From: Mesostigma viride
Taxonomy: Eukaryota; Streptophyta; Mesostigmatophyceae; Mesostigmatales; Mesostigmataceae
Reading direction: 5' to 3'
Length of the DNA: 64,000 bases
Assembly: GCA_009746045.1 (NCBI GenBank)
Contig: RPFO01000175.1
Coordinates: 2,849,634 to 2,913,633 of the forward strand
The position numbers were made by a program, and so were the translations under genes. The notes beneath the pieces are model-generated. The model did not search any database, had not been told where the DNA came from, and worked only from the letters and a program-made list of their open reading frames with translations. This document shows positions 54,477 to 64,000 of this stretch, piece by piece. Numbering within the stretch: the stretch's first letter is position 1; each line of letters begins with the position of its first letter.

Positions 54477-55435
54477 TGCCTAACGGTGTCACAGATGGGG
54501 CAGATCATGCAATATAAGGTTGTATGGTTGCTGAGGTTGCCTGGCTTGAACATGACCCACCCCTTACGGCAAACTCTCTCTAAGCATATACCAAAGCTTG
54601 TTTAATGTCACGGACATGCTGGCCACCACCCAGGAAGAAGAGGACACCACATTTGTATGGCAACTTACACAGGATAGCAGCCAGATGAAGTTGTTAAAGA
54701 GCACTATCCAGCATGCCACACATTGCATGCATTCTAAGGGGGGGGGAGAGCTGTAAACGCATCACATATAAGCAGCACAAGAACAGCTAGAACAACTGCA
54801 AGCAATGGGCCCATGGCTGATAATGAACGCAACCGGAACACAGCTGGGAAGCATACGTAACTTAGCAGCAGCGAACAAGGCAGATTGCGACGATAGAAGG
54901 TACATGGCGTAAACCAACTACGTAAGCCATGCACATGCACAGAAACTGTCCTGTCTTTCAGGCATAGCCGGCTGACACTTACTGCTACGACTACGCTACC
55001 CCTTACACCTAACCAAAGAGAGAACCCGGCACGCACCTGCTCGTTACGTCGGCACGTCCAGGTGGATGCATTAAGAATCGCGGATATCCGCAGCCAGCCA
55101 GCTTTCCGGCACAAGAACGCAGCCAAACTTGCAAAATGGTTCGAAAGTAGCGTAAGACACGCCGGAGCATTGTTCTAGGCCCAAGAGAGATCGAAAGACA
55201 AGTCCTGTCACGTGTGCTCGCTACCCAGCCTTGACGTTCTGTAAAATGGTCGACAGTAAACTTCGGGCAAGAACACCCAGGCCCGGGCGCTCCCTAGTCA
55301 GATATACCGTATACAAACTCTATACTACGATTAAAATCAAGCGCAAAAACTGCCTGGCCTGGTGCGGGCAACGTTTTCTCACGCACTGACATGCTTGTGC
55401 TCAAAATCGACCATCCGGGCGCAGGCAATCTGTGA
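54477..55435. other. Non-coding spacer
   Basis: About 960 bp with no credible gene; a G-run near 54740. The sequence at 55309-55330 resembles a short piece of the family B 3' UTR, probably by chance. Confidence 0.35.
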
Positions 55436-55996
55436 CCTACTCATGCTGGCGACCTCCCGCCGCTCTCCTACGCGGACCTGCTGCGGTCAGCGACCGCCTC
55501 CACCACCGACGCCATCGCCACAAAGCTCCAGGAGCTGGAGGACCACCGCCAGGCCCAGCAACGGGAGGTCACCGATCGCGCTCGCCGCGAGTGCCGAGTG
55601 GTGCTACGTCGCTTCCCCCAGAAGCCAGGTGAGACGTCAACCTCTCTTGCTGACGAGCTCAAGAACCAGCTTCTTACCCTCATGGGCCTGGTAGGTGAGG
55701 TAGAACTGCGTGGGTGCCACCGCCTTCCCCACTCACGGGACAAGGCGGCCCCCCCACCAGTCCTACTCACCTTCCCCTCCCCTGAGGATAAGCAGCGGTT
55801 CCTCTCTCGTCGCAAGCGGTTGCACGACCTCACCTGGACGCTGGATGACGACCTCACCCCCGCTCAGCAACAGCAGCGACGCGACCTGTGGCCGGAATAC
55901 CTCCGCCATAAGCAGGACCCCCAGAAGCCCAAGGTGTACTGGAGGGGCGGGGACCTGATGATCAACCACAAGATGTGGACGCCCCCAGCGGGCTAG
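55436..55996 (+). CDS. LINE ORF1-like RNA-binding protein, no start codon seen
   Basis: Open frame of 186 codons after a TGA at 55433-55435, without an in-frame ATG near the beginning, so the 5' end is probably truncated. An N-terminal helical segment (DAIATKLQELEDHRQAQQRE) suggests a coiled coil. A middle region (VVLRRFPQKPGE...VELRGCHRL) follows, then the C-terminal block WTLDDDLTPAQQQQRRDLW and KVYWRGGDLMI, matching L1-type ORF1 proteins and LINE C ORF1. Confidence 0.72.
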   Translation, partial: PTHAGDLPPLSYADLLRSATASTTDAIATKLQELEDHRQAQQREVTDRARRECRVVLRRFPQKPGETSTSLADELKNQLLTLMGLVGEVELRGCHRLPHSRDKAAPPPVLLTFPSPEDKQRFLSRRKRLHDLTWTLDDDLTPAQQQQRRDLWPEYLRHKQDPQKPKVYWRGGDLMINHKMWTPPAG

Positions 55997-56352
55997 AATA
56001 GCAATAGCCCTAGCTTGTAACCATTGGCGTCACTGCCGCTAAGGCAGCCATGCCTAGCTGTGCCAACACACCTAGTCACGTGCCGCCAACGCACGGTACA
56101 CAACCAGCCATAGCCTTAGCCTAGTCCTAGTACAGCCATGCTACGCCCTGGCTATGTTCAGATTACTTGCCCACGCTCCTTGCTATGATATGCTCACATG
56201 GGTCTTATTGCACCCACAGTTTGCCGGATCGTTAGCCTGTCCTTTTCGCTAGCCGCGCCCGATTGCAGCTGTGGCATGCCTTTGGCATGAAGGAGACTGG
56301 GGGTCTCTGCCCTTTCTCCTGTAGTGCACACACAGGGATTAAAAGCACTTCG

Positions 56353-56408
56353 GTGCTCCGTGACTCCCCAACGGGAGCACGAGTTTAATTAATTAATTAA
56401 TTAATTAC
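56353..56408 (+). other. LINE 3'-terminal stem-loop with AATT tail
   Basis: GTGCTCC at 56353-56359 pairs with GGAGCAC at 56374-56380; the loop and the following bases match 2024-2068. Confidence 0.8.
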
Positions 56409-57210
56409 TCATGCTGAGCAGCCGTGCTACACATGCAAACGCAAATAATTTCGCGACCAAATTCAGAACCCTTAAGCATAAGTATCAAGCTCTCGTTCTT
56501 GCTACTGGGCGCCCAAAACAATAAGCTCACGTGAAAATGCCGCCCATAATTGTCAGGTCGCCATATCCGCCGCACATCATTCCCGCACCCACTTTTTTGG
56601 CCCAAAATCCAGGGGGGGTATCCAAAAACAAGAAAATTTACACGACGCTGGATTCGAGTAGATCTCGCGAAAACAAGCATGTTTGCCACTGGTCACAACC
56701 CCAGGGGGTCTCTAGGTTAGAAGTTACAGAGCCTCAAAAACCGTTAACTTAAAGGGTAGGTAGGTAGGGCGCCGGGCCGATATGGTTTTTTTACAACAAA
56801 ACACTTGGATTTCTGCTGCTCCCTGTATGGTCGGAATTTTGAAACGGTTTGACGGACAAACTGATAGCACTTGGCGAGTTGAACCCAAATCTGCAGTCAA
56901 AATTTTGGCAGGTACCATAGAGGGGGGGGGTTTGCCCGCAAGATGGTGCTGCCCCTAGGCACGGAAGTATGCTGCCGTCTGCCACCACTACAAGGCTTCA
57001 GCTATCCAGCGCCGTGCCGTGCCAGTATCGCGTCGCGCCGGCCAATGACCCATTTTAGAAAACCGGAATTTTCCCATACACCAATATGCTCAAACGGTAG
57101 AGCTCGCGGAGCTGATCATTTTGCTCCCTAGGTCGACCCCTATAACCCTTGGGACCTCAGGGTTTTGCTAGGTATAGCGCCTAAGTGCTAGGTAGGTAGG
57201 GTCCAAGGGC
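56409..57210. other. Non-coding spacer
   Basis: (GGTA)n-like short runs near 56755 and 57190; no gene recognised. Confidence 0.3.
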
Positions 57211-57218
57211 CAACTTTT

Positions 57219-57955
57219 CACAGGTCGGACAAATATAAATGATATTTGGCCGTATTTGCGCATTTGATTTATAAATGTTGCATATTTAGTCCACTAAATT
57301 AATCCAACGGTGAACCCCGTTCGGCAACAAATATTTAGATTAATCCAACGGTGAAACCGGCTTTGACCAAAATATTTAGATTAATCCAACGGCGAAAAAG
57401 TTTTCACCAAAATATTTAGATTAATCCAACGGCGAAATCGGCCTTGACCAAAAAATCTAAATTAATCCAACGGTGAAACCGGCTTTGACCAAAATATCTA
57501 AATTAATCCAACGGTGAAACCGGCTTTGAATATTTAAATTAATCTAAATGAATATTTAAATACTCGTGCCGCCAGGGCCTTTAACTTTAACATCTGAAGT
57601 TGAACATGTCGGACAAATATAAATGATATTTGGCCGTATTTGCGCATTTGATTTATAAATTTCGGCAAAAAATATTTGGATTAATCCAACGGCGAAAAAG
57701 TTTTCACCAAAATATTTAGATTAATCCAACGACGAAACCGGCCTTGACCAAAAAATCTAAATTAATCCAACGGCGAAAAAGTTTTCACCAAAATATTTAG
57801 ATTAATCCAACGGCGAAACCGGCCTTGACCAAAAAATCTAAATTAATCCAACGGTGAAACCGGCCTTGACCAAAATATTTAGATTAATCCAACGGCGACC
57901 GGTAAGCAGCCAAAAGTATTTGAATCATATTTTATTTGTATTTGTCCGACCTGTG
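57219..57955. mobile_element. hAT-like non-autonomous TIR element, copy 1
   Basis: 737 bp with inverted ends CACAGGTCGGACAAATA and TATTTGTCCGACCTGTG, flanked by an 8-bp duplication CAACTTTT (57211-57218 and 57956-57963). Eight-bp TSDs are typical of hAT and P-type transposons. AT-rich, no ORF; it contains tandem repeats. Confidence 0.88.
57290..57900. repeat. Tandem array inside TIR element 1
   Basis: About a dozen units of 40-42 bp built on ATTAATCCAACGGCGAAA and ACCGGCCTTGACCAAAAT, in two blocks (about 57290-57530 and 57660-57900) separated by a second copy of the left-end sequence (57609-57662). Confidence 0.88.
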
Positions 57956-57963
57956 CAACTTTT

Positions 57964-58285
57964 GGAAAATTTCAGCGTATGTGTCTGATATTTTTGTTTC
58001 GGACACCCCCCCTGCAAAATCTCTGTATTTTTGGTCGAGGTACGTACATTCCCGCGCATCTACCCGGTACCCGGTACGGAATCCGGGTACGATGTACCGG
58101 TATCACGGGTAGAGTACATCTTGGAGGTCACGGTCCACTAGGGGTATGGACCATATAGTGACCCCCCCTGCCCGGTACCTCGGTTATAGTGACCTTAGGA
58201 CTTTTTAGGACCAAGTCCTAAATTTAGGACGGCCGGCTGATTAACAGTTGAATTCATTTCGACTTTTGCATTTTCACGAGTTTGT
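57964..58285. other. Spacer between the two TIR elements
   Basis: CCGGTACCCGGTACGG-type short repeats near 58045-58100 and the paired motifs AGGACTTTTTAGGACC / GTCCTAAATTTAGGAC at 58197-58230. No gene. Confidence 0.4.
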
Positions 58286-58293
58286 CAAAAAAG

Positions 58294-60383
58294 CACAGGT
58301 CGGACAAATAAAATAAATATTTATATTAAAAATATAATTACTTACAGCAGAGTGAAATCACTCAAACCAAAGCAAACGCCCAGCTATAAACCTATATACA
58401 GAGCCATGTCAAAGCTCTATACTACGATAAGACCAATGGAAACGCCTAACGGGAGGAACCTAATAGCCCTGCTGCACCGCAAAATCAGCCCGCGTACGGC
58501 GGAGCATGATGTCCGCCATGGCCCGAGTCAGCGCCACCGACAAGCGCTGACGCCAATATGACGTCCAGGTCCGCGCCGACCATGGGGCCCGCTGGCCCTC
58601 CAGGTCCAGCCGGTCCTCCCGGAGCCGGCAACACTCCTTGAAGAAGGCGGAGGTCAGGGGCCCCATGGCCCCAAACTCCTCCAGGACAAAGGGCACCACA
58701 CGATGGTGCCCGACGTCGCCGTAGGCCAGGAGCTTGGCCCGCTCCGCCCGGTCCGCCGTGTAACCTGCCGTGAGGGAGGCCCCAGCCACGTGGCTAAGAG
58801 CCAAGGGCCGCGCCACCGAAACGTCAATAAGCAGATGCCGGCCACCCCCTCAAAGTCCAGCACCACGATGTCAGGCCGGTGGTTGGGGGAATAGAAGGCA
58901 GCGCCATCCGCATCCTCGGACCGGATGTTCGCGTGGGGGAAAACCGACCGAATCATGGCGAGCACCACCGTCAGGAGGACAGTGTGCAAATACAAATACC
59001 AATTCTGATTCTGTTGGCCCCCCATGCAGGCAAGGTAGTGAGTCCCCGTGGGATCCAGCGGCTGCCCACAGCTACCACAAGGCCGCCCGGCCGGAACAAG
59101 AGGCTGCGGGGCAAATAGCTGGTGCCGGAGCGCCACCGAGTAGTGGCTGGGAGCCAAGGCGAATGGGGGGGCCATGGGAAGAGCACGAAGGTACGCCGAG
59201 CCCACACTCCGCAAGGAAAGCGAGAACAGCCACGCACGTCCCTGGGCGTTGAGGTCCGCGAAAAGAGCAATCCAATCAGCCGTGTGCAGAATACCCGCGT
59301 AGGTTTTCTGGTGTTTATCGATGACGCGAGCAGGGAATGCGGCGGGAGATTGAACGGAGGCGACCGAGGGAGTGCCGCGAGGGAGGTGGCGCTGTACCGC
59401 CTGAGCGGCACGGACGGGAGAACAGGCCTGCTGGATCTCAGCATAGGCCTCCTGGATGGCGGTGACGAAGGGCAAAGGGCTGCTGGGGTCCAGGAGGTCA
59501 GGCGCTGCCGTTGCCAAAAGGGGCAGGAGCCGGCAGCTTTCCGCCCACGACTGAGCGACGGTATTTATATATTTACCCATATTTTATTTATAAATATTGG
59601 ATATTTAGTCCCCTAAATATTATTTGCTTCGTTCGCCTAACTTGGGGGAAAATATTTAACTATATTTATGACGGAAGTGCCTTAGGCGGAAAAATATTTA
59701 AATATATTTGTCCAAAAGTCTCGTTCGCCGGTAAAATATTTAAATATATTTGCAGTGGATTGGCCGTTGGGGCTAATTATTTAAATGTATTTAAATACTA
59801 TTTAAATATCAGGTATTTATAAATGTATTTAAATGTATCAGTATATTTAAATATATTTAAACATTTAAATACATGCCTGTCCTAGTTGCGCCCTATCCGG
59901 AGCGCCCTCCCCCCTTTCCCGCCGTCCGTCACCCGCAGGCCGAAGCCCCTCCTATAACAGTCTGTCGGTCAGTGAGTCAGTCCGGCAGTTTGCTCTCGAA
60001 GCTTCATGACCAGACCTCCGTTGGAGTCTTAAGTGAGACAACTATTTAAATTGATTTACTAATTAAAGGGTATTTAAATATCAAGTAAACTAAATATATT
60101 TATAAATATATTTGCTTTGCTTGATATTTATAAATATATTTAAATATATTTGCCTCGAAGGGCCCTTTGGCAGAATTTATTTAAATGTATTTGTCACGAA
60201 AGGCAGTTGCGCTGGAAAATATTTAAATATATTTGTCCAGAAGTCTCGTTCGCCGGAAAAATATTTAAATATATTTGCCTTGCTCCCCAGTTTGTGTGAA
60301 AATATTTAAATGTTATTTGACCTTGTTTTGGCACCTGCCAGAAATATTTAAATGTTATTTAAATATTATCTGTCCGACCTGTG
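58294..60383. mobile_element. hAT-like non-autonomous TIR element, copy 2, split by LINE B4
   Basis: Same inverted ends (CACAGGTCGGACAAATA; CTGTCCGACCTGTG), flanked by CAAAAAAG at 58286-58293 and 60384-60391. Without the LINE it is about 0.85 kb, with repeated AAATATTTAAATATATTTG motifs. It differs internally from copy 1, so the two share mainly their ends. Confidence 0.87.
58327..59561 (-). mobile_element. RLE LINE copy B4 in TIR element 2
   Basis: The longest family B copy: 3' UTR, nuclease core, zinc motif CGSCGQPLD...HYLAC and upstream thumb region to about 59560, 5'-truncated. TATTTATAT at 58318-58326 and 59562-59570 is the likely TSD. The protein changes frame near 58850, where a C-run is one base shorter than in the other copies. 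Confidence 0.87.
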
Positions 60384-60391
60384 CAAAAAAG

Positions 60392-60923
60392 GATCAATTA
60401 TATACCCGACTTCTCCGTTAAATCTCATCGACCGGGTTACGAAACAACCCACGAACGCCGTAGATGCATATCCAACGGTAGTAAACAACGTTACGACCGA
60501 CGCGGCGCCAAATATAGTCGCCCCTGCGCGAAGTTTTGAAGCTTGAAGCTAAAAGCCTGTGCGCCGCGTCGCAAACCCGCGCACAGTTTCCGCGAACCCG
60601 GGCACAGGCCTTTCCGCGAGTTTCTGAGTTTTTGAGTCCAAAACCCATTTTTCACCGTGCTAGGTTCGACTTTTTGGTTCTACGGTAGAGAGACAACTAG
60701 CGTCTCGTAGATTACACCTTTTCTGCATCTTGCCTGTTTTGTATTTAGACGACCCTTCGCCTGACGCAGAATTCTTGAAACCGGATACTTACGACCACCT
60801 GGCGCTGGAATCCTCGTACCGGCGTGCGTCGTCAATCTGGTTCGGTTTCAGACACCCTAGATCAGCTGCCTTCTCCTCATCCTCCTAGCTTGACGTCACA
60901 AGACCTACCAGGTGAGTTCTCAT
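60392..60923. other. Non-coding spacer, possibly degraded G1-type leader
   Basis: No gene. The part after about 60700 shows only weak similarity to the G1 leader. Confidence 0.3.
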
Positions 60924-61128
60924 GAATCAACGGCGTTCTTTTACTGCTCCTTCCCATTCTTCTAGCGATCATTCTTCTAGCTAAATATTACTTAGTAATC
61001 ACACCTCAATGGTCCTCCATTTTCCTTTCTTGGTCCGATGCTAGGAAGATAATAGTGCAAAACCGTGTATACAACGTTATTAGGTGTAAGAAATTTATGA
61101 CCTTTGAAGAAGCTCAGCAGTTCCTGAT
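60924..61128 (+). mobile_element. Fragment of a G1-like element (HBD-like ORF region)
   Basis: About 205 bp closely matching the minus strand of 50547-50340, the start of the G1 HBD-like ORF. It ends abruptly; broken fossil. Confidence 0.8.
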
Positions 61129-61429
61129 CTCGTCGTCTGTCCCAACTCAGTCCTGATAATAGGACTGAGTTGACCTTTTTCAACCGTGTGTAGTGACTAG
61201 GTGGGGGGTCCATCCAAGATGCTTAGATGTGGGTCTATGGAGTATTTGATGTCCTCTTGCTGGCAAAAATACTACATCAGTGAAAACTTGACCCAAACTC
61301 CTAAAAATTACATGGATGTATGTTTAACACGTATGGCTATTTAGAATACCGCCTTAATGATTGAGAATGAATGCGAAAGACCTTTGACTTCCTATGCGTC
61401 ACAGCGCACGATGGTGGCTTAAGAATACT
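61129..61429. other. Spacer with a 12-bp-stem hairpin
   Basis: CAACTCAGTCCT and AGGACTGAGTTG pair around a 6-nt loop at 61143-61172. No gene. Confidence 0.5.
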
Positions 61430-62052
61430 TGTCACACAATACGAATAAGCTCAAACCCGGAAAACCGGTTTCGTATATTACAATGTTACCACACAGATTA
61501 AAACACTCAATGCGGGAAGACTTACACCCAGTAGGCGAGGGATTCACACTCGAGCCCACAGGAGATTTACACTTCAGGATTAAGCGATGGTAAATAATCT
61601 GTAGAGCAACGTGGTAAATTACGATACAAGGTCCGGATTGCTGGCATAGCTCGTGCCTTCCTATTTTGTCCCTTCGTCCCCGTTGGTGGCTGCGCCTGGC
61701 GCTGCCAACCAGGCATGACGTGAGGTCCGCGGGGACGGGCTTCTCGAACCGTCTAGAACACATTAAAGACCAGTACGGCTAGAGGCCTCTCCTGAAAAAT
61801 ATCCAAATGTCCGTAGGTACCATCATAACGCATGTGCAGTGCCACTTGGCTGTCCGTAACTCCCGTTCAGGCGCTAGGTCTGCCTACGGCGCAAAGGCCA
61901 AGTTCGTCAGCAAAACTTCTACACTTACTTCCACACGGATTGCCTCGGCTGCCAACTATACTATGGCCTCGGCACTGGCGCCGGATTACCGGCGCCGATC
62001 GACCGGGACGGATAATTTAATACCACAAATGGCATGTTGCATCCGTGCAACA
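61430..62052 (-). repeat. Presumed 3' LTR of Gypsy element G3
   Basis: The right end CCGTGCAACA, followed by a C-rich tract that is a purine tract on the minus strand, is clear. The left end at TGTCACACA is a guess because the other LTR lies outside the window. Confidence 0.55.
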
Positions 62053-62605
62053 CACCTCCCCCCCCAACAAAAGAGGCGGCTACTCCTGTAGCCGGGACTT
62101 ATAAATGACTGTATACATGGTCACTGTTCCCTTCCAGGGCACGCATCGATCGTGCCAATTGTCACCGTCCGTTGGCGATGGTTTACGGCGCCGGGCGGTA
62201 AGGGCTCGGGCGGTGACCCCCACGAGCGGAGCCCCCACGGCCATGCCCGCGCAGAGGTGCGGCCGGGCGTTGACGCCGGTGGACACGCTCAGCCGGCGCG
62301 GCCTCAGCCGGCTCGGGAAGAGGCAGGCCATTGGCCTGGACTAGGGCGGGCTGGAAGGTGAGTTGCCGCTCGCCGGCGCGTGCATCATGGCGTTTGGCCA
62401 GGTTGACATCCCGCAGCGCCTCCAGTGGGAAAACGCTCAAGAAGGCGGCGAGGAACTTGTGTCGGGTGAGGGACACCGAACCTCCTGTCCAAACGATACC
62501 GCACCGAATAACTCGCCCATGGACCCCTGGGGCGGGGCGGCCTGCATCAAGGCTGCCAATGCACATGCAAGGAGCATTACGCAAAAGGTAGGAGAAGGGC
62601 CGGAA
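62053..62605 (-). other. G3 3' non-coding region
   Basis: About 550 bp between pol and LTR; purine tract at the left edge. No reliable gene. Confidence 0.5.
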
Positions 62606-64000
62606 TTATGCCAACCCTGCCCGGGCTTTATACTCCTGTAGCAAGCGTGCACAGCCCGTGAGTCCAGCCTCAGCTACCCATGAGTGCTCTAGCTCTGTTT
62701 GGGAGAACTTCCACTTAAGGAGGTACTCGCGGCGGCGGCCTCGATTGCGGTGGGCTACAATGTCCTCGACCTCATCCTCGGGTTCGCCCGTCTCGGGGTT
62801 GAACTCCAAGGGGGCGGGTGCCATGACACGACCTGGGAAGGTGCTCTTGCGGTAAAGCTTCAGCTGGTCAACGTGGAAAACATTGGACTTCAGCTGCCAC
62901 GAGTCCGGGATGGCGACAGACACCATCACCTCATTGAACACCTTCTCCACCAGATACGGTCCAAGGAATAAGGGGCGGAGCTTGACCTTCAGGCTGTCCT
63001 CGAACTTGTGCGAGAAGCGGCCTTGGTGGGGGCCCTCAATTAAAACCAAGTCACCTGCTTCGATTGCAGGGGTGCGCCTGTCCAGGGTACTTTGGACTCG
63101 CGCCATGTACTTGGCACGCGCCTGACGTAGGCCACTTATGGCGCTGGAATGAGCTTGCACCATCCGTTGTACCAGCTCCCGCGCCCCTGCGACTGTGGAG
63201 CGTAGCTCCGTTGTCGTGGTGATGGCTGGGGCGGTCAAGAGATCGGTGGGGGTAAGGGGATGCCTGCCTGTATCAAGAAAGAACGGGGTATACCCGTGGG
63301 CAGAATGGGGGGCATTATTGAGTGAAAACTCAATGAATCCCAGCACTTCGTCCCAATTCCTCCCGTCTCGATCCAGGTAGTGCCGCAGTGCCTCTTCCAC
63401 CACCCGATTCACTCTCTCCACCATGTGAGAAGAGCTACTGTGATAGGCCGTACCCATAGACAACTTAGTCCCGACGACCTGAAAAAATGAGGTCCAAAAT
63501 TTCGACGTGAACAGCTTGTCCTTGTCGGTGATAAATTGTCGGGGCATGCCATGGAGCCGGAACACATTGTTTAGGAACAAGTGGGCACACTCTTCCGCCG
63601 TCAGGGTGGCCTTGCAGGGGATTAAATGGCATCTCCGCGTGAGCCGGTCCACCACTACCAGGATCTGAGCATTGCCCGCCTTGGTCTCTGGCAAGGGCCC
63701 AATGAAATCCATCATCACCGAGTCCCAAGGGAACATGGGGTCTGGAATTTCCTTTGGAACGCCCTGTTTGCCCGTATTCCGTGGCTTCATGTGCTGGCAG
63801 CTGTCACAGGTACTGACATACTCCCGCACATCCCGAGCCATCTTAGGCCAATAGTAGGACCTCCGGGCCCTCGCTAACAGCCTGTCCTGGCCTTGGTGTC
63901 CCCCCAAGACGGAGTCATGTAACTCAAATAATACCTCAGCGCGGCATATTTGGGGGACATACAAGCGCCATGAGTCTTGACGGGCCGCCTGGCCACTGAC
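62606..64000 (-). CDS. Gypsy element G3 pol: integrase and chromodomain (runs off the edge)
   Basis: An open frame from the window edge to 62606. HHCC finger (HDSVLGGHQGQ, CDSCQHMK), core beginning MMDFIGPLPETKAG near 63715, FITDKDKLFTSKFW near 63530, AYHSSSSHMVERVNRVVEEA near 63440, then a C-terminal chromodomain-like end (VEDIVAHRNRGRRREYLLKW) near 62730. Close to G1 in the integrase, but a distinct family. No accessory ORF is seen in the 550 bp between it and the LTR. The visible part looks whole. Confidence 0.9.
   Translation of the reverse strand, partial: VSGQAARQDSWRLYVPQICRAEVLFELHDSVLGGHQGQDRLLARARRSYYWPKMARDVREYVSTCDSCQHMKPRNTGKQGVPKEIPDPMFPWDSVMMDFIGPLPETKAGNAQILVVVDRLTRRCHLIPCKATLTAEECAHLFLNNVFRLHGMPRQFITDKDKLFTSKFWTSFFQVVGTKLSMGTAYHSSSSHMVERVNRVVEEALRHYLDRDGRNWDEVLGFIEFSLNNAPHSAHGYTPFFLDTGRHPLTPTDLLTAPAITTTTELRSTVAGARELVQRMVQAHSSAISGLRQARAKYMARVQSTLDRRTPAIEAGDLVLIEGPHQGRFSHKFEDSLKVKLRPLFLGPYLVEKVFNEVMVSVAIPDSWQLKSNVFHVDQLKLYRKSTFPGRVMAPAPLEFNPETGEPEDEVEDIVAHRNRGRRREYLLKWKFSQTELEHSWVAEAGLTGCARLLQEYKARAGLA

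Larger units (their letters stand above)
55436..56408 (+). mobile_element. ORF1-only LINE relative (HAL1-like)
   Basis: ORF1 coding sequence (55436-55996) is followed directly by about 350 bp of 3' UTR, the stem-loop at 56353-56380 and an AATT tail. No endonuclease or RT is present. Simple 5' truncation cannot leave ORF1 while removing ORF2, so this is an internally deleted or ORF1-only element. The terminal stem-loop is shared with LINE D (2024-2049), the likely source of its enzyme. 5' end and TSD not located. Confidence 0.75.

Noticed and set aside
57290-57900. CRISPR-like spaced repeats
   Set aside because: Units are contiguous and diverged, with no unique spacers, within a eukaryotic TIR element.

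Overview
This is a window of eukaryotic nuclear DNA made almost entirely of transposable elements, many nested inside one another. It holds APE-type and restriction-like-endonuclease (RLE) LINEs, chromodomain-bearing Gypsy elements, a Copia-type gag-only element, TIR elements with 8-bp target duplications and a large foldback element. Coding DNA is GC-rich and spacers are AT-rich. Small GC hairpins of the GGGCGAAGCCC type recur. An alga or another protist fits this mixture best, but nothing here fixes the species. I see only one plausible host gene (22456-24731) and no rRNA, tRNA or CRISPR array.

Layout. 1-2068: 3' part of an APE-type LINE (family D), + strand. 2103-21861: a head-to-tail, minus-strand array of five 5'-truncated RLE LINE copies (A1, A2, B1, B2, B3). 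Each junction carries the same site, TCGGATATATAT as read on the + strand. Three later insertions split the array: a full-length APE LINE (C, 3506-8852, 12-bp TSD) in A2; a 6.4-kb gag-only Gypsy-type element (9222-15632, TSD CAGCC) in B1; and a foldback element (17039-20870, TSD ACCGG) in B2, itself split by a gag-only Copia-type element (17848-20684, TSD GAAAC). 21862-30670: the host-like gene, a solo LTR (25527-26217, TSD GCAGA), small repeats and hairpins, a LINE-derived UTR-only element and an old Gypsy LTR with leader. 30675-51632: a 21-kb Gypsy element G1 (TSD CCGTT) with a second complete Gypsy element G2 (39968-49388, TSD GGAAG) inserted in its gag. 52027-54463: another RLE LINE (A3) with a 13-bp TSD. 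55436-56408: an ORF1-only LINE relative. 57219-57955 and 58294-60383: two TIR elements with 8-bp TSDs, the second carrying a family B LINE. 60924-61128: a fragment related to G1. 61430-64000: a third Gypsy element (G3) running off the edge.

How the parts work together. The RLE LINEs appear to recreate their own target at each insertion, which would explain the array. Two gag-only LTR elements, an ORF1-only LINE relative and a UTR-only LINE derivative lack the enzymes to move and presumably borrow them from relatives. G1 and G2 both carry extra unassigned ORFs downstream of the integrase. G1 also has a separate ORF with an RNase H1 N-terminal/viroplasmin-like domain upstream of gag. LTR pairs of equal length and near-identical sequence, and intact TSDs, point to recent activity.
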